Assembly: GCA_016707895.1 (NCBI GenBank)
Contig: JADJGV010000020.1
Span: 1-64,000 of the forward strand
Direction of reading: 5' to 3'
DNA from: Myxococcales bacterium
GTDB taxonomy: Bacteria; Myxococcota_A; Polyangia; Haliangiales; Haliangiaceae
DNA length: 64,000 bases
Each line of letters opens with the position of its first letter. Within the stretch, counting starts at the first letter, position 1. The notes beneath the pieces were generated by a model. The model worked only from the letters and a program-made list of their open reading frames with translations. It ran no database searches and was not told the DNA's origin. The position numbers and the translations under genes were made by a program. Positions 1-8,156 of this stretch are shown here, piece by piece.

Positions 1-436
1 GCTCGCGGTGGGCGATCGCGTCGTCGCGCTCGAACCAGCCCAGGCCGGTGAAGCAGCCGGCGATCGGGAAGCACCACCGCGGCGCCTCGAACGCCAGCGG
101 CTTCGACGCGCCGACGAACCACACCGCGGCGCCCTCGGGCACGTCGGCGTAGGTGCGGTAGTTCCGCTTGGTGTTCAGGCCGGCGTCGGCGCCGAACGCC
201 TTGATGCCGCTGATCTCGGCGAGCAACAGCCGCACCTCGATCGGCGCGGTGGGATCGTCGATGACGTCCTCGATCGGCCGGGCCCGCCGCATCAGGTCGA
301 GCTGCCCGTGGATCGCCTGGCCCAGGTAGGCGGGCATCTCGCACGCCGCGAGCGCCAGCGCCGCGGCCAGGGCTGGGAGGCTGGACCGCGCAGCCCCAGC
401 GAGATCGCCTCGCTGGCGCTCGGCGAGCGCCCTCAC
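1..436 (-). CDS. Predicted aminopeptidase lipoprotein (PF10023-like), partial
   Basis: The first 145 codons are visible; the rest lies beyond the left edge. The GTG start overlaps the stop of the HIT gene by four bases (GTGA), which fixes the start and suggests translational coupling. A hydrophobic stretch ends in LALAAC with Cys32, a plausible lipobox. Downstream the sequence shows YLGQAIHGQLDLM, a RPIEDVIDD block and WCFPIAGC. These match what I know of the predicted aminopeptidase family PF10023 (YLxQAxxGQ, RPI, WCFPVVGC). The metal-binding part would lie outside the window, so activity cannot be judged. Confidence 0.8.
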   Translation of the reverse strand, partial: MRALAERQRGDLAGAARSSLPALAAALALAACEMPAYLGQAIHGQLDLMRRARPIEDVIDDPTAPIEVRLLLAEISGIKAFGADAGLNTKRNYRTYADVPEGAAVWFVGASKPLAFEAPRWCFPIAGCFTGLGWFERDDAIAHRE

Positions 437-855
437 GCGATCGCCGCCGCGATCGCCTGGGCCAGCGCGGCGCCGTCGTCGCCGAGCTTGCCGGCGCCCC
501 AGCCGACGCCGAGGCCGGCGCCGGCGCCGTCGACGTCGAAGCGCGGGATGACGTGGAAGTGCACGTGGAAGACCGCCTGGTGCGCCAGCGCGCCGTTGTT
601 CTGCAGCACGTTGAACGCGGTGGCGCCCGACGCCTTCAACACCGCGCGGCAGATCCGCGGCAGCGCCCGGCCGATCGCCGCGGCGGCGTCGTCGGACAGC
701 TGGTCGAGCGTCGCCGCCGGCTCCTTGGGGATGACCAGCGTGTGGCCCCGCGACAGCGGGAAGACGTCGAGGAACGCCAGCACGTGGTCGTCCTCGTAGA
801 CGCGGTGGCACGGAATCTCACCGCGCAGGATCTTGGCGAAGATCGTCTCGGCCAT
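433..855 (-). CDS. HIT-family nucleotide hydrolase
   Basis: A 140-residue protein of normal length for the histidine triad family, which hydrolyses nucleoside phosphoramidates and dinucleotides. The catalytic triad is clear: HVHFHV at residues 97-102, preceded by the usual FNVLQNNG block near 81-88. I start it at the ATG giving MAETIFAKIL, the conserved HIT N-terminus; a longer reading adds 12 unlike residues. The C-terminal 35 residues are Gly/Ala rich and beyond the conserved domain. It lies 63 bases after the response regulator stop and overlaps the aminopeptidase-like gene. Substrate unknown. Confidence 0.9.
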   Translation of the reverse strand: MAETIFAKILRGEIPCHRVYEDDHVLAFLDVFPLSRGHTLVIPKEPAATLDQLSDDAAAAIGRALPRICRAVLKASGATAFNVLQNNGALAHQAVFHVHFHVIPRFDVDGAGAGLGVGWGAGKLGDDGAALAQAIAAAIA

Positions 856-918
856 CGCGGCGATGTTGCCTGGGACGGGGCGCGAACGCAAAGCGGCGGC
901 GGCCCGCGGCGGCGCCGG

Positions 919-1632
919 TCACGGATCGAAGCGATAGCCCGAGCCGCGGATCGTCACGAAGTGCTTGGGCCGCTCGGCGTCGATCTCGAGCCGCTTGCGC
1001 AGCTGGCCGACGAAGTTGTCGATCGTGCGCGGCGTGCCCGCGGTCTGGCCCCACACGGCGGCCAGGAGGTGCTGGCGCGACACCGCCTGGGCCGGGTGGC
1101 GCACGAAGAACAGCAGCAGCTCGAACTCGAGGTGGGTGAGCTTGACCGGCTCGCCGGCGCGGATCACCGTGCGCTGGACCGGGTCGACGGTGACGTCGGC
1201 GAAGCGCATCGTCGCCGCCGCCGGCTCGGGCGCGGCCACCGGCGGCGCGGCCGCCACCGCCTGGGCCCGGCGCAGCACCGCGTCGACCCGGGCCAGCAGC
1301 TCGGCCAGCGCGAACGGCTTGGTCACGTAGTCGTCGGCGCCCAGCCGCAGCGCCGCGACCTTGTCGTACTCGCCGTCGCGCGCCGACAGCACGATGACCG
1401 GCACGAAGTTGTCGGCGCCGCGCAGCGCGGCCAGCACGTCGAGGCCGTTCTTGCGCGGCAGGTTGATGTCGAGCAGCACCAGGTCGAAGGCGCGCTCGGC
1501 GATCGCCGCCAGCGCCGCGTCGCCGTCGCCGGCGACCGTCGCGCGGTGGCCGGCCAGGCGCAGGTTGAGCGACAGCCCCGTGGCGATCGCCTCGTCGTCC
1601 TCGACCACCAGGATGTCGCGTTGCGCCGTCAT
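919..1632 (-). CDS. OmpR-type response regulator
   Basis: A 237-residue two-component response regulator. The receiver domain has the acidic pair EDD at 11-13, phosphoacceptor Asp55 in LLDINLP and the conserved Lys in YVTKPF near 105. An Ala/Pro linker leads to a winged-helix DNA-binding domain ending in IRGSGYRF, as in OmpR/PhoB proteins. The ATG overlaps the kinase stop by four bases (ATGA), so the pair is co-transcribed, kinase first. Target genes cannot be deduced. Confidence 0.93.
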   Translation of the reverse strand: MTAQRDILVVEDDEAIATGLSLNLRLAGHRATVAGDGDAALAAIAERAFDLVLLDINLPRKNGLDVLAALRGADNFVPVIVLSARDGEYDKVAALRLGADDYVTKPFALAELLARVDAVLRRAQAVAAAPPVAAPEPAAATMRFADVTVDPVQRTVIRAGEPVKLTHLEFELLLFFVRHPAQAVSRQHLLAAVWGQTAGTPRTIDNFVGQLRKRLEIDAERPKHFVTIRGSGYRFDP

Positions 1633-2558
1633 CGTCCCTCCATCACGGCCAGCGTCGGGGCGCCCGCGGTCGCCGGCAGGCCGCGCGGCAGCACCAGCCG
1701 GAACGTCGAGCCGCGGCCCGGCTCGGACATCACCTCGATCTTGCCCTTGTGGGCGCGGACGATCGCGCGGACGATTGCCAAGCCGAGGCCGACGCCGGGC
1801 GCGCCGTGATCCACCGCCGCCTTGCCGCGGACGAAGCCGTCGAACAGCTCGGTGCGCTCGGCGGGATCGATGCCGATGCCGTTGTCGGTGATCTCGAGCT
1901 CGACCTTGCGGCCGGCGCCGCGCGCGACCACCTGGATCTGCTTGTCGTCGCCGCTGTACTTCCAGGCGTTGACCAGCAGGTTGACCACCGCGCGCACCAG
2001 CGTCTCGCGATCGCCGTGGACGATCAGCCCCGGCTCGAGCGTGGTGGTGATCGGGGTCGGGCGGGTGGCGGTGACCGCGTCGAACGCGGCGATCGCCTCG
2101 GCCACCAGCTCGCCGATCGCCACCGGCGCCATCGTGAACGCGTGGCGCCCCGACTGGATGCGCGACAGGTCGAGGGTGCGCACCAGGAGCGAGTCGAGCC
2201 GCCCGACCTCGCGGCTGAGCAGCTTGGCCACCTGTTGGCGCTCGTCCTCGGTGAGCTTGCCCTCGGCCAGCGGCTCGAGCAGCAGGCGGATCGAGGTCAG
2301 CGGCGTGCGCAGCTCGTGGCTGACCGACGAGAAGAAGTCGTTCTGCACCCGGGCCAGCGACGCGCCCTTGCCGACGAAGATCGACACCAGCACGTAGCCG
2401 GTGACCGCGGTGGCGCAGAACGTCAACACCAGCACGCCGGCGAACACCGTCACCGACGAGCTGCCCACGGCCAGGAGCACGATGCCGAGCATCGTCATCA
2501 GGATCGTCGGCACCAGCACCACCAGCATCAGGATGAGCTGGGCGCGGCGGAGCTGCAT
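1629..2558 (-). CDS. Membrane sensor histidine kinase
   Basis: About 309 residues. Two transmembrane helices (roughly 8-32 and 38-62) are joined by a loop of only a few residues, so there is no extracytoplasmic sensor domain; input probably comes from the membrane or a partner. Then come the H-box SHELRTPL (His81), an N-box NLLVNAWKYS and G-boxes DNGIGID and GVGLGLAI of the ATPase domain. I prefer the ATG start just before the first helix; an in-frame GTG at 2579 would add seven residues. Partner of the overlapping response regulator. It faces away from a lipoprotein gene whose start is about 60 bases off. Confidence 0.9.
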   Translation of the reverse strand: MQLRRAQLILMLVVLVPTILMTMLGIVLLAVGSSSVTVFAGVLVLTFCATAVTGYVLVSIFVGKGASLARVQNDFFSSVSHELRTPLTSIRLLLEPLAEGKLTEDERQQVAKLLSREVGRLDSLLVRTLDLSRIQSGRHAFTMAPVAIGELVAEAIAAFDAVTATRPTPITTTLEPGLIVHGDRETLVRAVVNLLVNAWKYSGDDKQIQVVARGAGRKVELEITDNGIGIDPAERTELFDGFVRGKAAVDHGAPGVGLGLAIVRAIVRAHKGKIEVMSEPGRGSTFRLVLPRGLPATAGAPTLAVMEGR

Positions 2559-2609
2559 GATGGCCGGCGGGAAGCGCACGCAGGCGCACTATGCCACGGG
2601 CGACGCGTG

Positions 2610-2615
2610 TACGTT
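2610..2615 (+). promoter_or_regulatory. Putative -10 element TACGTT, leaderless start
   Basis: The hexamer TACGTT fits TAnnnT and ends six bases before the GTG at 2622. Transcription would begin at or near the start codon. It sits inside a 15-base sequence repeated at 5703-5717. Confidence 0.6.
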
Positions 2616-2621
2616 CACGCG

Positions 2622-4280
2622 GTGGTTCGCCGCGGCCTGATCGCGCTCGTCGCCGTCGCCGGGCCCAGCGCGGCCCTGATCGTCGGGCCCGGCGCGGCCC
2701 TGATCGTCGGGTGCGCCGCGCCCGCGCCGCCGCCGGCGCCACAGCCGATCACGGTGATCGACGGCTACGACTGGTCGCTGCCACCCGGGGTGGGCCCGCG
2801 CCCCGACGCCGGCTTCTACGGCGATCAGCTCGCGCCCGAGCACGGCGTCGACGTGCGGGTGCTGGACCTGACCTGGCGTCAGCTCGAGCCCACCGAGGGC
2901 GCGCTGCGCCACGACACCTACGGCCACGCCCAGGATCAGGACTTCGCGTCGTGGGCCGACCAGCGCGCCGAGGGCGGCCGCTACTGGCTGCGGCTGTGGC
3001 TGACCGGCGTCGACTGGGCGCCGGCGTGGCTGCCGGCGGCGTGCGGGGTGGCGCCGATCGGCGTCGACGGCGACGGCCAGGCCCACCTGCCGCTGTGGGA
3101 CCCGTGCGTGTGGGCCAAGGCCCGGGCGCTGTGGCAGCGGGTGCTCGCCGAGGTCAAGGACGATCCGGCGCTGGTGCTGGTGTACGTGCCGGGCGGCTTC
3201 ACCTGGAACGACTTCGACTTCCCGCTGATCGACGGCGCGGTCGACGCCGGGCTCGACCCGGCGGCGTTCGCGGCGTGGTTCCACGGCATGGTCGCCGACC
3301 TGGCCGCGGCCGCCGGGCCGGCGGTGGGCAAGCTGGTCTACACCGGCGAGGACTACCCGTCGGCGCGGCTGGGCGCGGTCGACGATCTGCTGGCGCGCGA
3401 CGCCACCCGCGCCGGCCTCGGCGTCCGCGCCGCCCGCGGCGAGCTGGCCAACCACAAGCTGGCGGCGGCGCCGGCGTGGGGCGCGCGGATCGCCGCCGAC
3501 GGCCACGTGCTCGTCGACCCGGCGGCCGGCGCCCGCGGCGTGCGCGCGGTCGAGCACGAGTGTTACGACGCCTGCGGCACCACCGTCGCCGATCCCGACG
3601 AGCTGGCCTACGCGGTGCGCACCTCGAACTGGAAGGCGCTGACCCTGGGCGCGCGGTGGATCTTCGTGGCGCCGACCGACAGCCACCTCGGCGAGCTGGC
3701 CGACCACTGGCGCTGGGTGCGGGCCGAGCTGGGCCGCGGCGCGGCCGACGCGTTCGACGGCTGGGTCGTGCTGCGCGACGCGGAGGATCGGGCCTGGGCC
3801 GACGACGCCACCGTGACCTGGCCGGCGCGGCCGTGGGTGGCCAACCTCGAGCGGCTGGTCGTGCAGCGCGAGGTCGCGCCCGACGGCCGCTCGGCGCGCG
3901 GCACCGAGGTCCGCGCCGGCGTGCTCGATCCGCGCAACGGCACCGCCTACGAGGGCCGGCGCACCACCGCCGCCGCCGGCGGCCAGGCGCTGTACTTCGC
4001 CGTCGATCCGGCGTGGCTGGCCGGCGATCATCCGGTGACCGTGCAGGTGACGTTCCTCGACGACGCCTGCGGCGCGTGGACGCTGCGCTACGCCACCGCG
4101 GCCGGCGCGCGCGACAGCGCCCCCGTCGCGTGCACGAACACCGGCGGCGTGCGCACCGCGCGGATCGCGCTGCCCGACGCGCGGTTCGCCGGCGCGTTGG
4201 CCGGCGGCACCGACCTGGCGGTGGTGCGCGGCGGCGCGGCCGACGTCGAGGTCCGCTACCTGCGCGTGGTGCGGCGGTAG
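2622..4280 (+). CDS. Lipoprotein, possible glycosidase-like TIM barrel
   Basis: 552 residues from a GTG start right after a -10-like hexamer. The signal peptide ends in LIVGC (lipobox), so it is probably lipidated and exported. Its hydrophobic core is lengthened by an in-frame duplication of eight codons. The mature part has a Trp- and Asp-rich pattern (LTWRQLEP, YWLRLWLTGVDWAP, FTWNDFDFPL, LVYTGEDYP, GARWIFVAP) suggestive of a beta/alpha-barrel glycoside hydrolase such as GH42/GH5-like proteins. I cannot name catalytic acids with confidence. A beta-sandwich-like tail follows after about residue 420. It ends back to back with the next gene (TAGCTA, no gap). Function is inferred only from fold-like motifs. 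Confidence 0.7.
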   Translation: MVRRGLIALVAVAGPSAALIVGPGAALIVGCAAPAPPPAPQPITVIDGYDWSLPPGVGPRPDAGFYGDQLAPEHGVDVRVLDLTWRQLEPTEGALRHDTYGHAQDQDFASWADQRAEGGRYWLRLWLTGVDWAPAWLPAACGVAPIGVDGDGQAHLPLWDPCVWAKARALWQRVLAEVKDDPALVLVYVPGGFTWNDFDFPLIDGAVDAGLDPAAFAAWFHGMVADLAAAAGPAVGKLVYTGEDYPSARLGAVDDLLARDATRAGLGVRAARGELANHKLAAAPAWGARIAADGHVLVDPAAGARGVRAVEHECYDACGTTVADPDELAYAVRTSNWKALTLGARWIFVAPTDSHLGELADHWRWVRAELGRGAADAFDGWVVLRDAEDRAWADDATVTWPARPWVANLERLVVQREVAPDGRSARGTEVRAGVLDPRNGTAYEGRRTTAAAGGQALYFAVDPAWLAGDHPVTVQVTFLDDACGAWTLRYATAAGARDSAPVACTNTGGVRTARIALPDARFAGALAGGTDLAVVRGGAADVEVRYLRVVRR

Positions 4281-4661
4281 CTACGCGGCGCGCGGCGCGG
4301 TCAGCAGCTGGTCCCACTCGCCCGAGGCGATCAGCTTCTCGAGGTCCTCGAACCCGCCGATCAGCACGCCCTTGACGAAGATCATCGGGAACGTCGGCCA
4401 GCCGGTCCACATCTTGAGCGCGTTGCGGCGACGCCAGGTGTTCAGGTAGCTGCCGTACTCGAGGTAGTGGAACGGCGTGCCCTTGGCGGCCAGCGCCTTG
4501 CGCGCCTTCTTCGGGAACGGGTTCTGCTTCATGCCCACGACCACGACGTCGTGGGCCGCGATCGCCGCGACCACCTCGTCGACGATGTCCTTGTGGTGAT
4601 CGGCCAGGGTGGCGCGGATGGCGGGGTGGACCTGGGCTTCGGGGAGCGTGCGGCGCGGCAT
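4281..4661 (-). CDS. Cysteine-free glutaredoxin-fold protein
   Basis: 126 residues with the layout of a monothiol glutaredoxin: VVVVGMKQNPFPKKARKAL in place of the active-site helix, then LEYGSY, and the cis-Pro and glutathione-binding segment WPTFPMIFVKGVLIGG. The positions that hold CGFS or CxxC in glutaredoxins read NPFPKK, and there is no cysteine anywhere in the protein. It therefore cannot do thiol-disulfide exchange or bind an Fe-S cluster through a thiol; a binding or scaffold role is inferred. It converges directly with the lipoprotein gene to its left. Confidence 0.8.
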   Translation of the reverse strand: MPRRTLPEAQVHPAIRATLADHHKDIVDEVVAAIAAHDVVVVGMKQNPFPKKARKALAAKGTPFHYLEYGSYLNTWRRRNALKMWTGWPTFPMIFVKGVLIGGFEDLEKLIASGEWDQLLTAPRAA

Positions 4662-4693
4662 GGCCGACACTCTAGCCGTGATCGCCGCGCGCG

Positions 4694-5581
4694 CTACCGC
4701 GCCGGGGCCGCGTCGGCGGTGGCCACCGCCGGCGCCAGGCCGACGTCGAGCCACAGCGGCAGGTGGTCCGAGATCCGGACGGTCTGCTCGACGCCGAACC
4801 GGCCCGGGGCCAGGCCGCGGGTGTAGATCGCGTCGAGCCGCATGTTCAGCCACTGGCTGGTGGCGGCGCTGCTGGCGACCGGCGTGTCGAGGCCGGCGGC
4901 CCGGACCGCGCGCTCGAGGCGATCGTCCTGGGTGCCGGCCGGCACCGGCACCAGGTGGCCGATCCACAGGAACGGGCTGGTGTTCATGTCGCCGGCGATC
5001 ACCACCGGGCCGTCCCACGCCTGCGCGTGCGCGAGCACCGGCGCGAGCTGGCGCACCCGAGCGGCGGGGTTGACGCGGTTGTCGAGGTGGGTGGCGATCA
5101 GCCGCACCGGGCCGTCGGCGCCGTCGAGCGTCGCGGCCAGGCCGATCCGCCGCGCCGAGTTCACCACCGTCGACAGGTACGGCAGCTCGATCACCGCGAC
5201 GTCGCGCAGCGGGAACCGCGCGAGGATCGCCACCCCCGACGTGCCGCCGTCCTGCTGGTGGCCCGGCGCGTAGACCGAGGCCATGCCCAGCCGCTCGCCG
5301 GCCGCGCACGCCGCGCTGCACGCCCCGAACGCCGCGACCTCGTCGAGGAAGATCACGTCGGCGGCGGCCAGCGCCGGGTTGGCCTGGACCGCGGCCGCGA
5401 TCGCCTCGCCGGCGACGCCGTGGACGTTGTACTGGACGACGCGCAGCGCGCGCGGCGCCGGGGCCGGCGCGGGCGCGGCCAGCCGCAGCTCGGGCGAGCG
5501 GTCGCGCGGCGGCGCGTGGTTGAAGGTGGCGCAGGCGGACAGCGACAGGGCGGCGAGGACGGCGAGGACGGGGCGGCGCAC
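4694..5581 (-). CDS. Lipoprotein of the endonuclease/exonuclease/phosphatase family
   Basis: 295 residues. An N-terminal hydrophobic segment ends in LSAC (Cys17), so lipidation is likely. The EEP fold is marked by VVQYNVHG, a DEV segment in the position of the catalytic Glu region, ATHLDNR, IAGDMNTSPF and the C-terminal ISDHLPLWLDV, which supplies the metal/phosphate-binding Asp-His. These are the standard motifs of Mg-dependent phosphodiesterases (DNase I, sphingomyelinase, inositol phosphatase relatives). The substrate outside the cytoplasm is unknown. The C-terminal 15 residues are Ala rich. Confidence 0.85.
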   Translation of the reverse strand: MRRPVLAVLAALSLSACATFNHAPPRDRSPELRLAAPAPAPAPRALRVVQYNVHGVAGEAIAAAVQANPALAAADVIFLDEVAAFGACSAACAAGERLGMASVYAPGHQQDGGTSGVAILARFPLRDVAVIELPYLSTVVNSARRIGLAATLDGADGPVRLIATHLDNRVNPAARVRQLAPVLAHAQAWDGPVVIAGDMNTSPFLWIGHLVPVPAGTQDDRLERAVRAAGLDTPVASSAATSQWLNMRLDAIYTRGLAPGRFGVEQTVRISDHLPLWLDVGLAPAVATADAAPAR

Positions 5582-5707
5582 GGGCGCGGACGTAGCAAGC
5601 GCGCGGCCAGCCGGCGGCGGCGTCCGGTCGCGGAGTTAGCCCGGCGCCGGGGCGGTGAATCTCCGACGCCGTGGGCGATGCTGGGTGATTCTCGTCGCGG
5701 CGGCGTG

Positions 5708-5713
5708 TACGTT
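5708..5713 (+). promoter_or_regulatory. Putative -10 element TACGTT
   Basis: Same TACGTT inside the same 15-mer (GCGTGTACGTTCACG, 5703-5717) as upstream of the 2622 gene. It ends 12 bases before an in-frame GTG and 18 before the ATG, so the leader would be at most a few bases long. Confidence 0.5.
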
Positions 5714-5731
5714 CACGGCCCGGGGGTGACC

Positions 5732-6568
5732 ATGACCACGCTGCGTCCGCTGTCCGTGCTGCTCACGCTCGCGCTCGCCTGCGGCCCGTCGGCTGGCGGC
5801 GGCGACGACGACGACGTCACCGGCGACGCCGGCCCCGACAGCGCCAGCGGCGGCCCCGACGCACCTGACACGGGCGCCAACGCCGCGGTCTACGCCCACA
5901 CCGCCTCGACGCTGTTCCGCGTCCACCCGTTGACCTACGCGATCGTGCGCGTCGGCGACTTCGGCTGGCCGAGCGGCAGCGACCAGATGACCGACATCGC
6001 GATCGACAAGGACGGGGTGATGATCGGCGTGTCGTACGGCCGCGTCTACCGCGTCGATCCCGACACCGCGGCGTGCACGCTGCTCAGCAGCAACCTGGCT
6101 GGCATGTTCAACGGCCTGTCGTTCGTGCCGGCCAGCCTGGCCAGCGGCGTCGAGGGCGCCGACGTGCTGGTCGGCACCCGCAACACCGACGGCGTGGTGT
6201 TCCGGATCGACCCGATGACTGGCGCCGCCACCGCGATCGGCGACATGGGCGCCGGCTACGTGTCGTCGGGCGACATCGTCGCGGTCACCGGCTTCGGCAT
6301 GGTCGCGACGGTGCCGACCGGCACGCTCGGCCCGGATCAGCTGGTGCGGCTGGCGCCGGTGACCTTCGCCGCGACGCCGATCGGCGGCAACACCGGCTTC
6401 GATCGGCTGTGGGGCGTCGGCTACTGGGGCACGCGGGTGTTCGGCTTCAGCGAGCGCGGCGACCTGACGGTGATCGATCGCGCCACCGGCGCCGGCACGC
6501 TGGTCGCGGGCGGCGGCGAGACCTGGTGGGGCGCCGCGGTCACCACCGCCGCGCCGATCGTCGACTGA
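5732..6568 (+). CDS. Lipoprotein with beta-propeller-like repeats
   Basis: 278 residues. The signal peptide ends in LALAC with Cys16, followed by an acidic Gly/Asp linker typical of surface lipoproteins. The rest contains repeated blades of the kind YRVDPDTAACTLL, FRIDPMTGAATAIG, LTVIDRATGAGTLV, where an Asp-containing turn is followed by G-D or G-T strands; this suggests a small propeller that reports or binds rather than catalyses. An in-frame GTG at 5726 is an alternative start and is closer to the -10 element. No enzymatic motif seen. Confidence 0.75.
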   Translation: MTTLRPLSVLLTLALACGPSAGGGDDDDVTGDAGPDSASGGPDAPDTGANAAVYAHTASTLFRVHPLTYAIVRVGDFGWPSGSDQMTDIAIDKDGVMIGVSYGRVYRVDPDTAACTLLSSNLAGMFNGLSFVPASLASGVEGADVLVGTRNTDGVVFRIDPMTGAATAIGDMGAGYVSSGDIVAVTGFGMVATVPTGTLGPDQLVRLAPVTFAATPIGGNTGFDRLWGVGYWGTRVFGFSERGDLTVIDRATGAGTLVAGGGETWWGAAVTTAAPIVD

Positions 6569-6634
6569 CGGCGCGCACCCGGGCGCCGCGCGAGGATGGG
6601 GCGGCTGGCGCCTGCCGCCCGCGGCGGCTGCGGG

Positions 6635-6640
6635 TAGGAT
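6635..6640 (+). promoter_or_regulatory. Putative -10 element TAGGAT, leaderless start
   Basis: TAGGAT ends six bases before the GTG start of the SnoaL-like gene; no Shine-Dalgarno sequence lies between. Confidence 0.6.
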
Positions 6641-6646
6641 GCCGGC

Positions 6647-7111
6647 GTGACCCACCCCAACGCCGCCCTCATCGATCGCTTCTACCAGGCCTTCGGCCGC
6701 CGCGACGCCCTCGCGATGGCCGCCTGCTACCACGCCGACGTCGAGTTCACCGACCCGGTGTTCCCGCGGCTGCGCGGCGCCGAGGCCGGGAAGATGTGGT
6801 CGATGCTGTGCGCGCGCGGCAAAGACCTGCGGGTCGAGCACTCGGCGGTCAGCGCCGACGACGCCACCGGGCGCGCCCACTGGGACGCGTACTACACGTT
6901 CTCGGGCACCGGCCGGAAGGTCGTCAACCGGATCGACGCGCGCTTCGAGTTCAAGGACGGCCTGATCGTCCGCCACGTCGACCAGTTCTCGTTCTACCGG
7001 TGGGCGCGCCAGGCGCTGGGGCCGGTGGGCCTGGCGCTCGGCTGGACCCCGCTGGTGCGCGGCAAGGTGCGGCGCCAGGCCGCCGCCAACCTCGCCGGCT
7101 TCCAGGGCTGA
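6647..7111 (+). CDS. SnoaL/NTF2-like protein
   Basis: 154 residues with the compact alpha+beta cone fold pattern of SnoaL-like proteins: an N-terminal helix IDRFYQAFGRRD, YHADVEFTDPVF, then strands YYTFSGTGRKVVNRI and FEFKDGLIVRHVDQFSFYRW. This family includes polyketide cyclases, epoxide hydrolases and many proteins of unknown role. The last 40 residues form a helical tail with a Gly/Leu stretch. It converges on the glycosyltransferase gene with one base between stops. Substrate cannot be inferred. Confidence 0.8.
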   Translation: MTHPNAALIDRFYQAFGRRDALAMAACYHADVEFTDPVFPRLRGAEAGKMWSMLCARGKDLRVEHSAVSADDATGRAHWDAYYTFSGTGRKVVNRIDARFEFKDGLIVRHVDQFSFYRWARQALGPVGLALGWTPLVRGKVRRQAAANLAGFQG

Positions 7112-7112
7112 C

Positions 7113-8108
7113 TCACCGCGGCGCCGCGAGCAGCTCGCGGTGGCAGCGGAGCAGCTCGGCGCGCACCGCCGGCGGCGCGCCCGCCGCGGCGTGGACCAGC
7201 TCGCTGGCCTCGGGGAGCGGGCCCTGGCGCAGCACCGCCACCAGGTACGACGTCAGCGCGAGGTCGTCGTGCTTGTGGGCCAGGTAGCGCGCGTTGTGCA
7301 GCCACTGCCGACCCAGCTCGGGGCCGCGGCGGTGCAGCTGGTGGTACGAGCAGCCGCCGGCGATGATCCGCACCCGGGCCCCGGCCCGCACCAGCCGGTA
7401 GTGGAGATCGGTGTCCTCGAGGCCCCAGCCGACGAACTGCTCGTCGAGGAAGCCGACCTCGGCCGCCAGCGCCGCCGGCAGCGAGGTGTTGCCGCCGATC
7501 GCGACCGCCCACGGGAACGCGTAGCCGTCGAGGTCGACGCCGTAGCGCGCGGTCAGCGGCACGCCGTGGCCCTGCCACCACGGCTCGTCAGTCGCGTAGC
7601 GCGCCAGCGTCGCGTCGAGGTCCTCGGCCAGCATCGCCGGCGTCACCAGCTCGGCGGGGCCGGCGGCCAGCGTCGCCGCCAGCGCGGGCGTCCGGGCCAG
7701 CACCGCCGCGATCGCGGTCGCCGGCAGCTCGGCCGCCGGGGCCCACGCGGCGAGCAGCCCGCGCTGTTGACCGGCCACCACCCGCGGGCCGTCGGCGTGG
7801 GCCGCGACGTGCTCGGCGACGAACGTCGGCGTCGGCACGCGATCGTCATCGGTCTGGATCAGGATGTCGCCCTTGGCCGCGCGCATCGCCGCGGTGCGGG
7901 CGGCGGCGATGCCCCGCGGCGCCCGCCGCAGGTAGCGCAGGTCGAGGCGATCGCGGTACGCGCGCGCGACGTCGGGCGTGGCGTCCTCGCTGCCGTCGTC
8001 GACCACCACCACCTCGAAGGCCGGGCCGCGCTGGCCGGTCAGGGCCGCGAGCGTGCGCTCGAGCACACGGGCGCGGTTGCGGGTCGGGATGACCAGGCTG
8101 GCCAGCAT
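7113..8108 (-). CDS. Family-2 type (GT-A) glycosyltransferase
   Basis: 331 residues. The N-terminal half has the GT-A nucleotide-sugar fold: SLVIPTRNRARVLERTL, VVVVDDGSEDAT and the metal-binding QTDDDR (DxD-like). The second half carries IGGNTSLPAALAAEVGFLDE and GWGLEDTDLHYRL, the ED motif containing the general base in GT2 enzymes. No transmembrane segment, so it acts in the cytoplasm or at the inner leaflet. It probably transfers a sugar in polysaccharide or glycolipid synthesis, but acceptor and donor are unknown. It is divergent from the 8157 lipoprotein gene. Confidence 0.9.
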   Translation of the reverse strand: MLASLVIPTRNRARVLERTLAALTGQRGPAFEVVVVDDGSEDATPDVARAYRDRLDLRYLRRAPRGIAAARTAAMRAAKGDILIQTDDDRVPTPTFVAEHVAAHADGPRVVAGQQRGLLAAWAPAAELPATAIAAVLARTPALAATLAAGPAELVTPAMLAEDLDATLARYATDEPWWQGHGVPLTARYGVDLDGYAFPWAVAIGGNTSLPAALAAEVGFLDEQFVGWGLEDTDLHYRLVRAGARVRIIAGGCSYHQLHRRGPELGRQWLHNARYLAHKHDDLALTSYLVAVLRQGPLPEASELVHAAAGAPPAVRAELLRCHRELLAAPR

Positions 8109-8114
8109 CGCCTG

Positions 8115-8120
8115 AGCGTA
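8115..8120 (-). promoter_or_regulatory. Putative -10 element TACGCT, leaderless start
   Basis: On the minus strand TACGCT ends six bases before the ATG of the glycosyltransferase. It is 22 bases from the divergent -10 element of the 8157 gene. Confidence 0.55.
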
Positions 8121-8142
8121 CGCGCGGCGGCGGCCCGCGTGG

Positions 8143-8148
8143 TAGCGT
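8143..8148 (+). promoter_or_regulatory. Putative -10 element TAGCGT, leaderless start
   Basis: TAGCGT ends eight bases before the ATG at 8157, with no Shine-Dalgarno sequence between. Confidence 0.55.
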
Positions 8149-8156
8149 GTGGCGTC

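Noticed and set aside
8..1809. Long plus-strand frames over the HIT/two-component region
   Set aside because: They are shadows of minus-strand genes with clear family motifs, a common effect of high GC content.
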